Shown here piece after piece: positions 1-7,923 of a stretch of DNA of 39,745 nucleotides. Both the position numbers and the translations under genes were made by a program. Origin of the DNA: Chloroflexota bacterium (GTDB taxonomy: Bacteria > Chloroflexota > UBA6077 > FW602-bin22 > JAMCWG01); the NCBI GenBank assembly GCA_023475235.1, contig JAMCWG010000161.1:1-39745 (forward strand). The letters are read 5' to 3'. The notes beneath the pieces are model-generated. The model was not told the DNA's origin, did not search any database, and saw only the letters and a list, made by a program, of their open reading frames with translations. The first letter of the stretch is position 1; the number at the start of each line of letters is the position of its first letter.

Positions 1-2217
1 CGACTGGCTGCGGTGGGCCCCGACGGCCACGAAGAAGGCCCGGTAGCCCTCCTTCCGCAAGTCGTCCAGGGTCCTATCTGGGCCGATTGGGCTGTTGGTG
101 CGAATCTCGACGCCCAGCCGCGTGATGGCGGCGATTTCTCGCTGCAGGACATGGGGCGGCAGCCGGTAATCGGGGATGCCCACCGCCATCATGCCGCCGG
201 CCACGGGCAGCGCCTCGAAGACAGTCACCGGGTAGCCCATCCGCGCCAGATAGTAGGCTGCAGAGAGGCCGGCCGGGCCGCTGCCGACCACCGCCACCTT
301 CTCCTCATGCCTGACCTCTGATGGCGCTTCGCTCCACCTGGGGTCCTGCTCCACCAGGTCGGCCAGATACCGCCGGATGCCCCGGATGGATACGGGCGAG
401 TCGAGCTTCCCGCGCCGGCAGCGCCGCTCGCACGGGTGGTCGCACACACGGCCGATCACCGCCGGGAAGGGGTTCGAATCCCGCACCACCGCCAGCGCTT
501 CGAAGGGCTTGCCCTCCATCATCAGGCGCAACTGGCGCGGCACGTCGACTCCTGCCGGGCAGGTGTGCTGGCATGGCGAGTCCACCAGCGCCTCGCAGAC
601 GGCTGCCTCGCAGCGCTTCTCCAGGATATGCTGCTCATACTCGTGGCGGAAATGGCGCAGCGACGACATTACCGGGTTGGGCGCCGTCTGCCCCAGCGCG
701 CAGAGCGAGGAGACATTCACCCCGCGGGCCAGCTCGTCCAGCAGGGCCAGGTCTTCCATCCGCCCCTTGCCCTGGGTGATCTTCTCCAGGATGTCCAGTA
801 TCTGCTTGGTGCCCACCCGGCAGGGCACGCACTTGCCGCACGACTCGGCCTGCGTGAACGACAGGAAGAAGCGGGCGACGTCCACCATACAGGTGGTCTC
901 GTCCATCACGACCAGGCCGCCGGAGCCCATTATCGAGCCGGCCTGGGTGAGGGACTCGTAGTCCATCGGCAGGTCCAGCAGCTTGGCGGGCAGGCAGCCG
1001 CCCGACGGACCGCCCGTCTGGGCCGCTTTGAACTCCCGCCCGTTGGGGATGCCCCCGCCGATGTCGAAGATCACGTCGTGGAGGGAGATGCCCATCGGCA
1101 CCTCGACCAGCCCGGTGTTGCGGACGCGGCCGGTGAGGGCGAAGACTTTGGTGCCCTTGCTCTTCTCCGTCCCGAAGCCGGCGAACCACTCCGCTCCACG
1201 GTCGATGATCAGGGGGACGTTGGCCAGCGTCTCAACGTTGTTGATGGTGGTAGGCTTGCCCCATAGACCTTTCTGCGCCGGGAAAGGCGGCCGCGGGCGG
1301 GGCATTCCCCGCCGCCCCTCGATGGAGGCAATGAGGGCCGTCTCCTCGCCGCAGACGAAGGCGCCTGCCCCCTTTTTGACGTGGGGGGTGAAGAAAAAGC
1401 CGGAGCCGAAGACGTTCTCGCCCGTCATGCCGCGCTCGGCTGCCTGCTGTAGGGCGATGTTGATGCGCCGGATGGCCAGGGGGTACTCCGCCCGGATGTA
1501 GAAATAGCCTTCGCTGGCGCCGATGGCATAGGCGGCGATGAGTATCCCCTCGATGACCGAGTGGGGGTTCGCCTCCAGCACCGAGCGGTCCATGAAGGCG
1601 CCCGGGTCTCCCTCATCGCCGTTGCAGATCATATACTTCTGGTCGGCCACCTCACGGTTGCAGAACTCCCACTTCAAGCCGGTGGGGAAGCCAGCGCCTC
1701 CGCGGCCGCGCAGGCCGGAGCGCTTCATCTCGGCGATGACGTCGGCGGGCGTCATTTGCGTCAGGGCTTTCCGCAGGGCCGCGTAGCCGCCCACCGCAAG
1801 GTAGTCGTCGATCTCCTCGGGGTTGATGTGCCCGCAGTGCTGCAGGACATTGCGCTTCTGCTTGGCATAGAAGGCTACTTCCGGATAGTGTACGGCCACC
1901 GCGCCGGTGGCGGGATCGCGGTACAGCAGGCGCTCCACGATCTGCCCCTTGGCCAGGTGAGAACGGACAATATCGCGCGCATCGTCCACGGTCACGCGAG
2001 TATAGAAGACCCCCTCCGGCTCGACGATGACGATAGGGCCGTTCTCACAGAATCCGTGGCAGCCGGCGAAGGCGATCTTCACTCCGCCGGCCAGTCCCTG
2101 CCGCTCCACTTCCTCCCGCAACAGTGCGGTGATCTCCGGCGAGCGCGACGAAGAGCAGCCGGTGCCCTGGCAGACGTAGACAGTCTGCCTCTGCGGCGTG
2201 TTAGCTTGGGTTCCCAT
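1..2217 (-). CDS. NuoF-like NADH dehydrogenase flavoprotein fused to a GltD-like FAD/NAD(P) domain (3' end cut by the window)
   Basis: The frame is open from ATG at 2217 to the left edge (739 codons, no stop), so the C-terminus is missing. Domains in order: a thioredoxin-like [2Fe-2S] ferredoxin domain (about residues 12-95; VCQGTGC and GCHGFC cysteines); NuoF/51-kDa FMN- and NADH-binding core (GRGGAGFPTGLKW, NGDEGDPGAFMDR, GAGAFVCGEETALI); the [4Fe-4S] motif ESCGKCVPCRVG with a later SLCALG cysteine; a cysteine-rich GltD-type linker (CQHTCPAGVDVP, GRVCDHPCERRCRRG); and a Rossmann FAD motif (VAVVGSGPAGLSAAYYLARMG) near the cut. HndC/HydB-type subunits share the first three parts. The GltD-like tail adds a second flavin. 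It probably passes electrons between NAD(P)H and a catalytic subunit lying left of the window. It is preceded 23 bp upstream by the NuoE-like gene and forms an operon with it. RBS GGGAGAG lies 6 nt before ATG. The partner enzyme cannot be told from this window. Confidence 0.9.
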   Translation of the reverse strand, partial: MGTQANTPQRQTVYVCQGTGCSSSRSPEITALLREEVERQGLAGGVKIAFAGCHGFCENGPIVIVEPEGVFYTRVTVDDARDIVRSHLAKGQIVERLLYRDPATGAVAVHYPEVAFYAKQKRNVLQHCGHINPEEIDDYLAVGGYAALRKALTQMTPADVIAEMKRSGLRGRGGAGFPTGLKWEFCNREVADQKYMICNGDEGDPGAFMDRSVLEANPHSVIEGILIAAYAIGASEGYFYIRAEYPLAIRRINIALQQAAERGMTGENVFGSGFFFTPHVKKGAGAFVCGEETALIASIEGRRGMPRPRPPFPAQKGLWGKPTTINNVETLANVPLIIDRGAEWFAGFGTEKSKGTKVFALTGRVRNTGLVEVPMGISLHDVIFDIGGGIPNGREFKAAQTGGPSGGCLPAKLLDLPMDYESLTQAGSIMGSGGLVVMDETTCMVDVARFFLSFTQAESCGKCVPCRVGTKQILDILEKITQGKGRMEDLALLDELARGVNVSSLCALGQTAPNPVMSSLRHFRHEYEQHILEKRCEAAVCEALVDSPCQHTCPAGVDVPRQLRLMMEGKPFEALAVVRDSNPFPAVIGRVCDHPCERRCRRGKLDSPVSIRGIRRYLADLVEQDPRWSEAPSEVRHEEKVAVVGSGPAGLSAAYYLARMGYPVTVFEALPVAGGMMAVGIPDYRLPPHVLQREIAAITRLGVEIRTNSPIGPDRTLDDLRKEGYRAFFVAVGAHRSQS

Positions 2218-2240
2218 CCGTTTCTCTCCCGCTGTGCTGG

Positions 2241-2717
2241 TCAGGCCGGCTTGGCGGCCTCCAGCACCTGGCGTGCTTTGTCAGGGGTCATTTGTCCGTG
2301 AACGTGGTTGTCCACGACCATTACGGGAGCGAGGGCACAGGCGCCGAGGCAAGCCACCGTCTCATAAGTGAACTGCATGTCCTCAGTAGTGCCGCCCGGA
2401 GCCAGGCCCAGGAGGCCCTCAACCGCGCGGCGGATACTGGGGCCGCCCCGAACGTGGCACGCCGTCCCCCGGCACACCCTGACCATATGCTTGCCGCGAG
2501 GCGTTAAGCGGAACTGGGCGTAGAAGGTGACCACACCGAAGACCTGGCTCGGAGAAAGCCGCAGGTACTCAGCCACGCGGGCCAGGGCTGCTGGTGGCAA
2601 ATAGCCCAGCTTGTCCTGCACCTGCTGAAGGACTGGGATCAACGATTGCTCGGCCCGAGGGAAACTGCCGAGAATATCCTCAACCTGGGCCATTTCGCCC
2701 TTCACCTGTACCTCCAC
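2241..2717 (-). CDS. NuoE-like 24-kDa [2Fe-2S] subunit
   Basis: A 158-residue thioredoxin-fold ferredoxin subunit of the NuoE/HndA family. It carries one [2Fe-2S] cluster between NADH dehydrogenase flavin and partner proteins. The four ligands are visible as C82 and C87 (VCRGTAC) and C123 and C127 (ACLGAC). The N-terminal helical part (about residues 10-60, with GYLPPAALARVAEYL) is typical, as is the length. I chose GTG at 2717 because AGGGGAG sits just upstream. An in-frame ATG at 2798 is rejected: a translation from there would begin upstream of the promoter hexamers (2746-2774). It is the first gene of the unit with the NuoF-like fusion, transcribed away from the ABC operon. Confidence 0.92.
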   Translation of the reverse strand: MEVQVKGEMAQVEDILGSFPRAEQSLIPVLQQVQDKLGYLPPAALARVAEYLRLSPSQVFGVVTFYAQFRLTPRGKHMVRVCRGTACHVRGGPSIRRAVEGLLGLAPGGTTEDMQFTYETVACLGACALAPVMVVDNHVHGQMTPDKARQVLEAAKPA

Positions 2718-2745
2718 GCTCCCCTCCCAGACAACAAACTGGTCT

Positions 2746-2774
2746 ATTATAGCAAGTAGGCAACGCGTGGTCAA
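2746..2774 (-). promoter_or_regulatory. Promoter of the nuoE-like/nuoF-like operon
   Basis: Reading the minus strand: -35 TTGACC (2769-2774), a 17-nt spacer and -10 TATAAT (2746-2751), preceded by TGC as in an extended -10. Transcription would start near 2740, giving a 5' leader of about 20 nt before the GTG at 2717. Confidence 0.85.
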
Positions 2775-2791
2775 TTGATTCTGCAATTGAC

Positions 2792-2820
2792 TTGACAAGA
2801 GCAGGACCAGCTACTATACT
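2792..2820 (+). promoter_or_regulatory. Promoter reading toward the ABC transporter unit
   Basis: A perfect -35 TTGACA (2792-2797), a 17-nt spacer and -10 TATACT (2815-2820). Its -35 lies only 17 bp from the -35 of the divergent nuoE-like promoter, so one bound regulator could affect both. The transcript would begin near 2827 and run about 360 nt before the solute-binding-protein start. Confidence 0.85.
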
Positions 2821-2826
2821 CTGGTT

Positions 2827-3186
2827 GCGTAAAATGCCAATACTTGACCGACCCTATGGGCGCGACGAGCCTTTTGTTGGAGCGACAAGCCGAGCCGTCT
2901 TGACAACAACGAAGTTGCGCGTCAACAAGCACGTGGGCCTCGGCAACAGCAGTGATGAGATCGGCAACGAAGGTGAGTCGTTGTCGGTTTTTTGCTTATT
3001 ATGCCCGACGCCGGCGAGCACGTATCTCTGATACGAAAGGAGGTGTCCAAGATCCCAACTGATTCAAAGTAGGGTGTTGAGACGAGGATGACTCGGCACC
3101 GGCTACACGTGCTTCTGTGTCCTGATCTGCGCATACCGGACCAATGGTTGGTTAGCTAATGTTAATCTCTTGATAAGGAGTTGACT
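2827..3186 (+). promoter_or_regulatory. Long leader of the ABC transporter mRNA, candidate attenuator or riboswitch
   Basis: No protein gene fits here. From the inferred start near 2827 the leader holds a possible TTGAC/GTCAA-closed hairpin (about 2900-2925), two copies of CGGCAAC (2941-2947 and 2962-2968), an intrinsic terminator (2962-2993), a small CGTATC/GATACG hairpin near 3023-3037, a Shine-Dalgarno-like AAAGGAGGTG not followed by a long frame, and the true RBS AAGGAG at 3175-3180. ACAACGA (2906-2912) is complementary to TCGTTGT in the 3' arm of the terminator (2978-2984), and the first CGGCAAC copy can compete with the second, so alternative folds are possible. I do not recognise a known riboswitch class. 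A separate small RNA ending at 2993 is the other reading. Confidence 0.5.
2962..2993 (+). terminator. Intrinsic terminator inside the ABC leader
   Basis: A 9-bp stem (2962-2970 with 2978-2986, one G-U pair), a 7-nt loop, then G and a run of six T (2988-2993). It lies between a strong promoter and the first gene of the unit, the place expected for premature termination control. Confidence 0.8.
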
Positions 3187-4632
3187 TTGAACGGGATGAC
3201 AGCACGGGGTTCCAATGGCAAGTACAGCCGAAGATCATTCCTTAAGGCCGCAGCTCTGGCCGGTGGTGCCCTGGCCGCGGCCCCTATCCTCCAGGCCTGC
3301 GCCCCTGGCGCAGCTCCTGAGCCCGCGAAGCCCGGCGCCGCAGGGGCAGGGGGCAAAATCAGCGTCAAAGACAAGCTGGTGGTCATCCAGATGCAGGACT
3401 GGCATCCCGACCACAACAAGCTGGTGCGGGATACCATTCAGAAGTACAGCGACGGTCAGGGTTGGCCCCTGGACATCTCCTACACCGAGGGCTTCCTGGC
3501 CGGTGGCAACATCATCCAGAAGCTGACCGCTGCCGTCCAGGCTGGTGATCCCCCCGACCTTATGTTCCACTCTGACGCCATCACTTACCAGCTTAAGTTC
3601 CTCGACTTGCTGGTAGACATGGACGATATAACGAAGGAAATGATCACCGCCCATGGTAAGCCTTACGCTTACTTCGAGAAGGTCGACAAGGTCGATGGGA
3701 AGTGGATGAGAGCTCCGTTCTTCGGGCGGCTCGGGCAATACTGGGTGCGGGAGGACATCTTCAAAGCCGCGGGCCTCGACGTGGAAAAGGACACCGCTAC
3801 CTACGATAAACTGCGCGATGCTTGCCTGAAGGCATCGGACCCTGCCAAGGAGATGTGGGGCTGGGGGATGACCATCAACCGCTGCGGCGATGGCCACAGC
3901 CTGGTCTTGAACACGATTCTTGCGTGGGGTGGCTCCATCACCGAAGAGACCGGCCAGTACATCGTGTTGAATTCGCCCGAGACCGTTGCCGGGATAAAGT
4001 GGCTCACGGAGATATACCAAGACCCCAAGTGGGCCAAGATGCTCCCGCCGGGCGTCGGGGCCTGGACTGACCCCCAGAACAATGAGACTTTCTTGGCCGG
4101 CAAGATCGCGGTCACCCAGAACGCGGGCACGATGTATGCCAAAGCCGTGGTGGACAAGTTGCCCTTCGCGGACAAGATCGTGTGGCGTCCGGTGCCTGGC
4201 GGGCCAAAACGCCAAAAATCCGATGGAGCGGGCAGTGGATTCTGGAGTTTCAGGGGTTCGAAGAACGTAGCCGCGGCGAAAGAACTCATCAAGGCGCTTC
4301 TTGATGATGAAATAGCTCGGCCTATGTTCAAGACTGCCCTCGGCTACGCCGCGCCCGCCTACGAAAAGATGTGGGACTACGATTTCATCAAAGCCGACCG
4401 CAATTCGATGGCATGGAAGAAAGGGGTGTGGGACGATCCGGATCCCGGATACGCCGATCCTTGGCCGGGACCTCCTACGGCCGCGGCTGCTGCGGTCAAG
4501 GGCGCCAATGTCCTTACCGATATGACCGGAGCGGTGCTCGGCGGTACGAAGATAGAGGATGCCGTGAAGGCCGCCCACGACCGCGCTGTCCAGATCTACA
4601 AGGAATTCGGGATGAAGGCGGTCAAAGCCTGA
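3187..4632 (+). CDS. ABC transporter extracellular solute-binding protein, family 1 (Tat lipoprotein)
   Basis: A 481-residue sugar-type solute-binding protein of the UgpB/MalE group. The N-terminus has a twin-arginine motif SRRSFLK (residues 14-20), a hydrophobic Ala-rich stretch and a lipobox LQAC with lipidated C38, then an Ala/Pro linker. It should be exported by Tat and anchored outside the membrane. The mature part has the family's usual mix (GDPPDLMFHSD near the first hinge, later SGFWSFRGSKN and AAKELIKALL). TTG at 3187 is chosen because AAGGAG is 6 nt upstream; TTG at 3181 abuts the RBS and ATG at 3196 is too far. It is followed 203 bp later by the fused permease. The substrate cannot be read from sequence; carbohydrate or glycerol-phosphate-like compounds are typical. 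Confidence 0.9.
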   Translation: MNGMTARGSNGKYSRRSFLKAAALAGGALAAAPILQACAPGAAPEPAKPGAAGAGGKISVKDKLVVIQMQDWHPDHNKLVRDTIQKYSDGQGWPLDISYTEGFLAGGNIIQKLTAAVQAGDPPDLMFHSDAITYQLKFLDLLVDMDDITKEMITAHGKPYAYFEKVDKVDGKWMRAPFFGRLGQYWVREDIFKAAGLDVEKDTATYDKLRDACLKASDPAKEMWGWGMTINRCGDGHSLVLNTILAWGGSITEETGQYIVLNSPETVAGIKWLTEIYQDPKWAKMLPPGVGAWTDPQNNETFLAGKIAVTQNAGTMYAKAVVDKLPFADKIVWRPVPGGPKRQKSDGAGSGFWSFRGSKNVAAAKELIKALLDDEIARPMFKTALGYAAPAYEKMWDYDFIKADRNSMAWKKGVWDDPDPGYADPWPGPPTAAAAAVKGANVLTDMTGAVLGGTKIEDAVKAAHDRAVQIYKEFGMKAVKA

Positions 4633-4726
4633 TCATCGGTCGGGAGCACACCCGCAACTGGTCTCATCGGTTCGCCCGCCTGGTGGGCCAGCGGCCCAGT
4701 TGCACGAGTGGCCAAGTAACCGCGTC

Positions 4727-4771
4727 GAAGGGGAAGGCGCAATACGACGGGAGCAGGTGGCCTTCCCCTTC
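4727..4771 (+). promoter_or_regulatory. Stable hairpin between binding-protein and permease genes
   Basis: A perfect 12-bp inverted repeat (GAAGGGGAAGGC at 4727-4738, GCCTTCCCCTTC at 4760-4771) with a 21-nt loop and no T-run after it. In maltose-type operons such hairpins protect the upstream mRNA and reduce read-through, so the binding protein is made in excess over permease. That role is inferred here. Confidence 0.6.
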
Positions 4772-4835
4772 TGGAGTTCACTAAAGGGTTGCACCCTCCG
4801 AGATTGGCCGGAAACCGGAAAGGAGGTTCACACGC

Positions 4836-6836
4836 TTGGAGACAAACAGCGCCGTGGATTCAAGCGCCGAAGCCATCACCATCGCCAGACCGGCACGTAG
4901 AGTCTGGGCCCGGCGGAGCGAAGCAGTTCTGGGGAGCGACTGGCGGACGGCATACCTCTTCGTTCTGCCTATGTTTCTGCTGCTGTTCGGCTTGATCGGC
5001 TGGCCGTTCGTAAACGCCCTCTATATGAGCTTCACCAACACCGTGGGGTTTAGGGTCGGGCCCTGGACCGGGCTTGACAACTACATCCGCCTTTGGGAGG
5101 ATGCGCAGTTCCGACGGGCCGTTTCGGTGACCGTCACCTTCACCGCCTTTTCCATCCTTTTCAAGTTCATACTGGGGCTTATCGCTGCCTTGTTGCTTCA
5201 CAACGTGAAGCGTTTCAGCAACGTTCTCACCGGGCTCGTGTTACTGCCCTGGATCATTCCAGAAGTAGTGACCGCCCTGACCTGGCGGGGGTTATACGAC
5301 GCCATCTTCGGCGGCATAAACCAGTTGCTGCTGATGCTGGGCATCATCGAAAAGGGCATTCCCTGGCTGGGCGATCCGAACCTTGCCCTGCCGGCTGTAA
5401 TCGTGGTCAACGTTTGGAAAGGTATCCCATTCTTCACCGTCGTGCTCCTCGCCGGCCTGAAGGCCATCGACCAGGAGATGTACGACGCGGCGGCAGTGGA
5501 CGGGGCCAATGCCTGGGGGCGCTTCATTCACATCACGCTTCCCAGTCTCCGGTACGTGATCATCGTCTGCACCTTCCTGTCTACCATATGGACCTTCAAT
5601 GCCTTCGGCATCGTCTATATGCTGACGGGCGGCGGGCCCGGTGGAGCCACCCGTATGTACTCCATCCTGGCCTACGAGTACGCCCTCAACGCCCTGCGCA
5701 CCAGCGCCGGCGTAGCGGTGGCGATGACGATGGCCCCCGTGCTCGCTATCTTCATCTTCATCCTGAGCCGGTATATGCGGGCGGGCACCAGGGCGACCGA
5801 AGCAACCGAAGCCGCGGCAAGAGGGACAGCCGCTATCATCTACAATGTGGTATCGTGGCCGTTCGCTGTGCTGCTGCAGATTATCGGCTGGCTGCTGGGC
5901 ATGGTCTCCTGGGGCATCGAGATCGGCCTGGGCAACATCAGCCGGGGCCTCGGAGCGCTGTACATCCGAGGCAACGAAGCGCGGCAACTGACGGCCCTCC
6001 GATTCTCCAAGCGGCTGGGCGGGTTGCTTGTCCCGCTCTGCCTGGTCCCTCTCCTGTTCTTCGAGCTCTTTCCCTTCTACTGGATAGTAACCACCGCCTT
6101 CAAGACCGACCTGCAGATACGCTCGGCCAAGAGCATCTTCTGGCCTGAGCCGTGGACCATGCTCAACTTCCAGCAGCTCTTCGGCGAGACGGCCTTCCTG
6201 CTCTGGTTCCAGAACACGCTGCTGGTGGCCCTCATCGCCACCCTGGTCGCCATCGTGGCAGCGGGCCTGGGTGCGTACGCTCTCGTGCGCCTGCGATGGA
6301 GGGGTGCCGGCGCAATGGCCACCATCGTGCTAGTAGCCTACTTGATGCCCGGCGCGTTGATGTTCATACCACTGTACCAGATATTCCAGGCCCTCCATAT
6401 TACCAACAGCTTGCTGGCGCTGATGCTGGCATATCCGACCTTCACAATGCCGTTCGCGAGCTGGATGCTGATGGGCTACTACCGCTCCATCCCGGAGGAG
6501 ATCGAGGAATCGGCCCTGATCGACGGGTGCAATCGCCTGCAGGCCTATTTCCGGGTGGTCTTGCCGCTCACTGCACCAGCGGTGATGGCTGCCGCTCTTT
6601 ACACCATCACACAGGCATGGAACGAGTTCCTCTTCGCCTGGGTATTCCTGCGCAGTGAAAGCAACTTCACCCTCTCCATCGGCCTGGCCCAGATGGTGCG
6701 TGGCGACATCTTCCCGTGGGGGCTGATGATGGCCGCATCGCTGGCGATGGCCATACCGGTGGTCGTCATCTACATCTATGCTCAGAAGTTCATGGTCGAA
6801 GGACTGACCGCCGGTGCGGTGAAGGGCGCCGGATAG
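4836..6836 (+). CDS. ABC transporter permease, MalF-like and MalG-like subunits fused in one chain
   Basis: The 666-residue membrane protein holds two complete binding-protein-dependent permease domains that are normally separate genes. The N-half (about residues 38-315) is MalF/UgpA-like, with the EAA loop at about 214-238 (YDAAAVDGANAWGRFIHITLP). The C-half (about 396-666) is MalG/UgpE-like, with the second EAA loop at about 553-577 (EIEESALIDGCNRLQAYFRV). Each EAA loop docks on an ATPase subunit. The linker (about 316-395) contains an extra hydrophobic segment near 335-360, which may be needed to keep the topology right. The frame is continuous, so this is a true fusion. The start is TTG at 4836, 9 nt after AGGAGG (4821-4826). 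No ATPase gene lies beside it; a shared MsiK/UgpC-type ATPase elsewhere is the likely partner. Confidence 0.92.
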   Translation: METNSAVDSSAEAITIARPARRVWARRSEAVLGSDWRTAYLFVLPMFLLLFGLIGWPFVNALYMSFTNTVGFRVGPWTGLDNYIRLWEDAQFRRAVSVTVTFTAFSILFKFILGLIAALLLHNVKRFSNVLTGLVLLPWIIPEVVTALTWRGLYDAIFGGINQLLLMLGIIEKGIPWLGDPNLALPAVIVVNVWKGIPFFTVVLLAGLKAIDQEMYDAAAVDGANAWGRFIHITLPSLRYVIIVCTFLSTIWTFNAFGIVYMLTGGGPGGATRMYSILAYEYALNALRTSAGVAVAMTMAPVLAIFIFILSRYMRAGTRATEATEAAARGTAAIIYNVVSWPFAVLLQIIGWLLGMVSWGIEIGLGNISRGLGALYIRGNEARQLTALRFSKRLGGLLVPLCLVPLLFFELFPFYWIVTTAFKTDLQIRSAKSIFWPEPWTMLNFQQLFGETAFLLWFQNTLLVALIATLVAIVAAGLGAYALVRLRWRGAGAMATIVLVAYLMPGALMFIPLYQIFQALHITNSLLALMLAYPTFTMPFASWMLMGYYRSIPEEIEESALIDGCNRLQAYFRVVLPLTAPAVMAAALYTITQAWNEFLFAWVFLRSESNFTLSIGLAQMVRGDIFPWGLMMAASLAMAIPVVVIYIYAQKFMVEGLTAGAVKGAG

Positions 6837-6869
6837 GCCGGCGTTCTACCATATAACACAGGAGGAGTC

Positions 6870-6899
6870 AGAGAGGGCGCGGAGACCCGTGCCCTCTCT
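6870..6899 (+). terminator. Terminator-like hairpin after the ABC permease
   Basis: Arms AGAGAGGGC (6870-6878) and GCCCTCTCT (6891-6899) extend inward through GCGG/CCGT to an AGAC tetraloop, about 13 bp in all. The tract after it is only weakly T-rich (CTTCGTTTG). It lies in the convergent gap between the permease and the PspA-like gene. Confidence 0.65.
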
Positions 6900-6983
6900 C
6901 TTCGTTTGCCCCATCCGGACGCGTCCCTGTCAGCCGGCCGGGACCAGGATACCAGTGGAATTGTGCGGAAGGCCTGTCCTGCG

Positions 6984-7655
6984 CTAAGCCTTCCCCTTCT
7001 TCTCCTTCAAGGCTTGTAGCTCGTCATCCACAGCCGAATCCTTCTGGCCGGAGGTGAGCGCATCGAACTGCGCGTCGAGGGTGGCGCCGGCCATCTCGGC
7101 CGAGGCGGCGGCCCGCGCCTCCTCGAGGCGGATCTTTTCCTCCATCCGGTTCAGATCGCTCGTGTAGTCGACGGCAGAGGCGGCCGATACGGTGGTCTGG
7201 ATCTTTCGCTGCGCCTCGGCCATCTTATGTCGAGCGATTAGCACCTCCCGATTGCGCAGCAGATCTTCATACTTCTCTTCCAGCGCCTGTAGGTCAGCCT
7301 TCAGCTTGTCCACCATCTGGTGCTGCGAAGCGAGCTGCGTCTCGTAGACCTGCGCGTTGCCCTCGAAGTCTCGCTTGCGGTGCAGGGCTTCCCGCGCCAG
7401 ATCGTCGCGCCCTTTCTCTACCGCCAGCTCCGCCTTCTCCTGCCACTGGGCAGCCATATTCCTGGCGTTCTCCAGGTTGCTCTTCAGCAGGTTCTCCTGG
7501 GCAATGGTCTCCGTGACCTGGGCCTTGGCCTCCTGGATCGCCTGCGCCATGTCCCGGCAAATCTGGTTCAGCATCTTCTCCGGGTCTTCTGCATGGTCCA
7601 GCATGTCGTTGATGTTGGCTCGAAGGATGTTGGATACTCGATTAAGGATAGCCAT
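6984..7655 (-). CDS. pspA: PspA/IM30 family phage-shock protein
   Basis: A 223-residue, almost wholly alpha-helical coiled-coil protein of the PspA/Vipp1 (ESCRT-III-like) family. The N-terminus is characteristic: MAILNRVSNILRANINDMLDHAEDPEKMLNQICRDM, followed by long heptad-rich helices (about residues 25-190) with conserved AREAL and RNREVLIARHKMAEAQ segments. Members bind and stabilise stressed membranes from the inside. Start ATG at 7655 has GGAGGG 6 nt upstream; an earlier in-frame ATG lies upstream of that RBS. It is the last gene of a five-gene unit (lipoprotein, methyltransferase, DUF4178, DUF350, pspA), which supports a membrane-stress role. No PspF-type regulator is present, so control differs from E. 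coli. Confidence 0.93.
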   Translation of the reverse strand: MAILNRVSNILRANINDMLDHAEDPEKMLNQICRDMAQAIQEAKAQVTETIAQENLLKSNLENARNMAAQWQEKAELAVEKGRDDLAREALHRKRDFEGNAQVYETQLASQHQMVDKLKADLQALEEKYEDLLRNREVLIARHKMAEAQRKIQTTVSAASAVDYTSDLNRMEEKIRLEEARAAASAEMAGATLDAQFDALTSGQKDSAVDDELQALKEKKGKA

Positions 7656-7704
7656 CTCTGTCCCTCCCTGCACTCGCGTTATTCGCGTCGGCCCCGCTGT
7701 GCAT

Positions 7705-7923
7705 CTAGTGTATCACGATTTGGGCAACCACGTAGAAGACGCCCAGTACAAAGCTCGCGGCCAGGACCGCGGCGGCGGTGCTGTTCTCCTCGAAGATCTC
7801 GTTCATCAGCTTGTACTTTCGATCGAGCACCTCGAACACGGCGACGACGATGACAATGGATACCGTGGACCAAAGAATAGTGTTGCCAAGACCGATCAAG
7901 AAGCGTTCGACCTCTGGGGTCAT
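7705..7923 (-). CDS. DUF350 family small membrane protein
   Basis: A 72-residue protein with two hydrophobic segments (about residues 9-31 and 46-70) joined by a charged loop with VLDRKYKLMNEIFEEN, the pattern of DUF350 (YjfL-type) inner-membrane proteins. Full DUF350 proteins often carry two such repeats; this has one. Its ATG overlaps the stop of the DUF4178 gene by 4 bp (ATGA), so the two are translationally coupled, and pspA follows 49 bp later. DUF350 and DUF4178 genes are recurrent neighbours of pspA in other bacteria. The molecular role is unknown. Confidence 0.85.
   Translation of the reverse strand: MTPEVERFLIGLGNTILWSTVSIVIVVAVFEVLDRKYKLMNEIFEENSTAAAVLAASFVLGVFYVVAQIVIH

Noticed and set aside
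464-500. T-loop-like GGTTCGAATCC suggestive of a tRNA
   Set aside because: It lies inside the well-supported NuoF-like gene and no acceptor, D or anticodon stem could be found around it.
2894-2940. Shared CAACAAGCAC 10-mer between the ABC leader and the response-regulator leader (near 24780)
   Set aside because: Flanking sequences do not align; a match this short between two several-hundred-base leaders can be chance.
3235-4578. 447-codon open frame on the minus strand
   Set aside because: Antisense to the solute-binding protein, which has clear Tat and lipobox signals; the antisense product has no domain.
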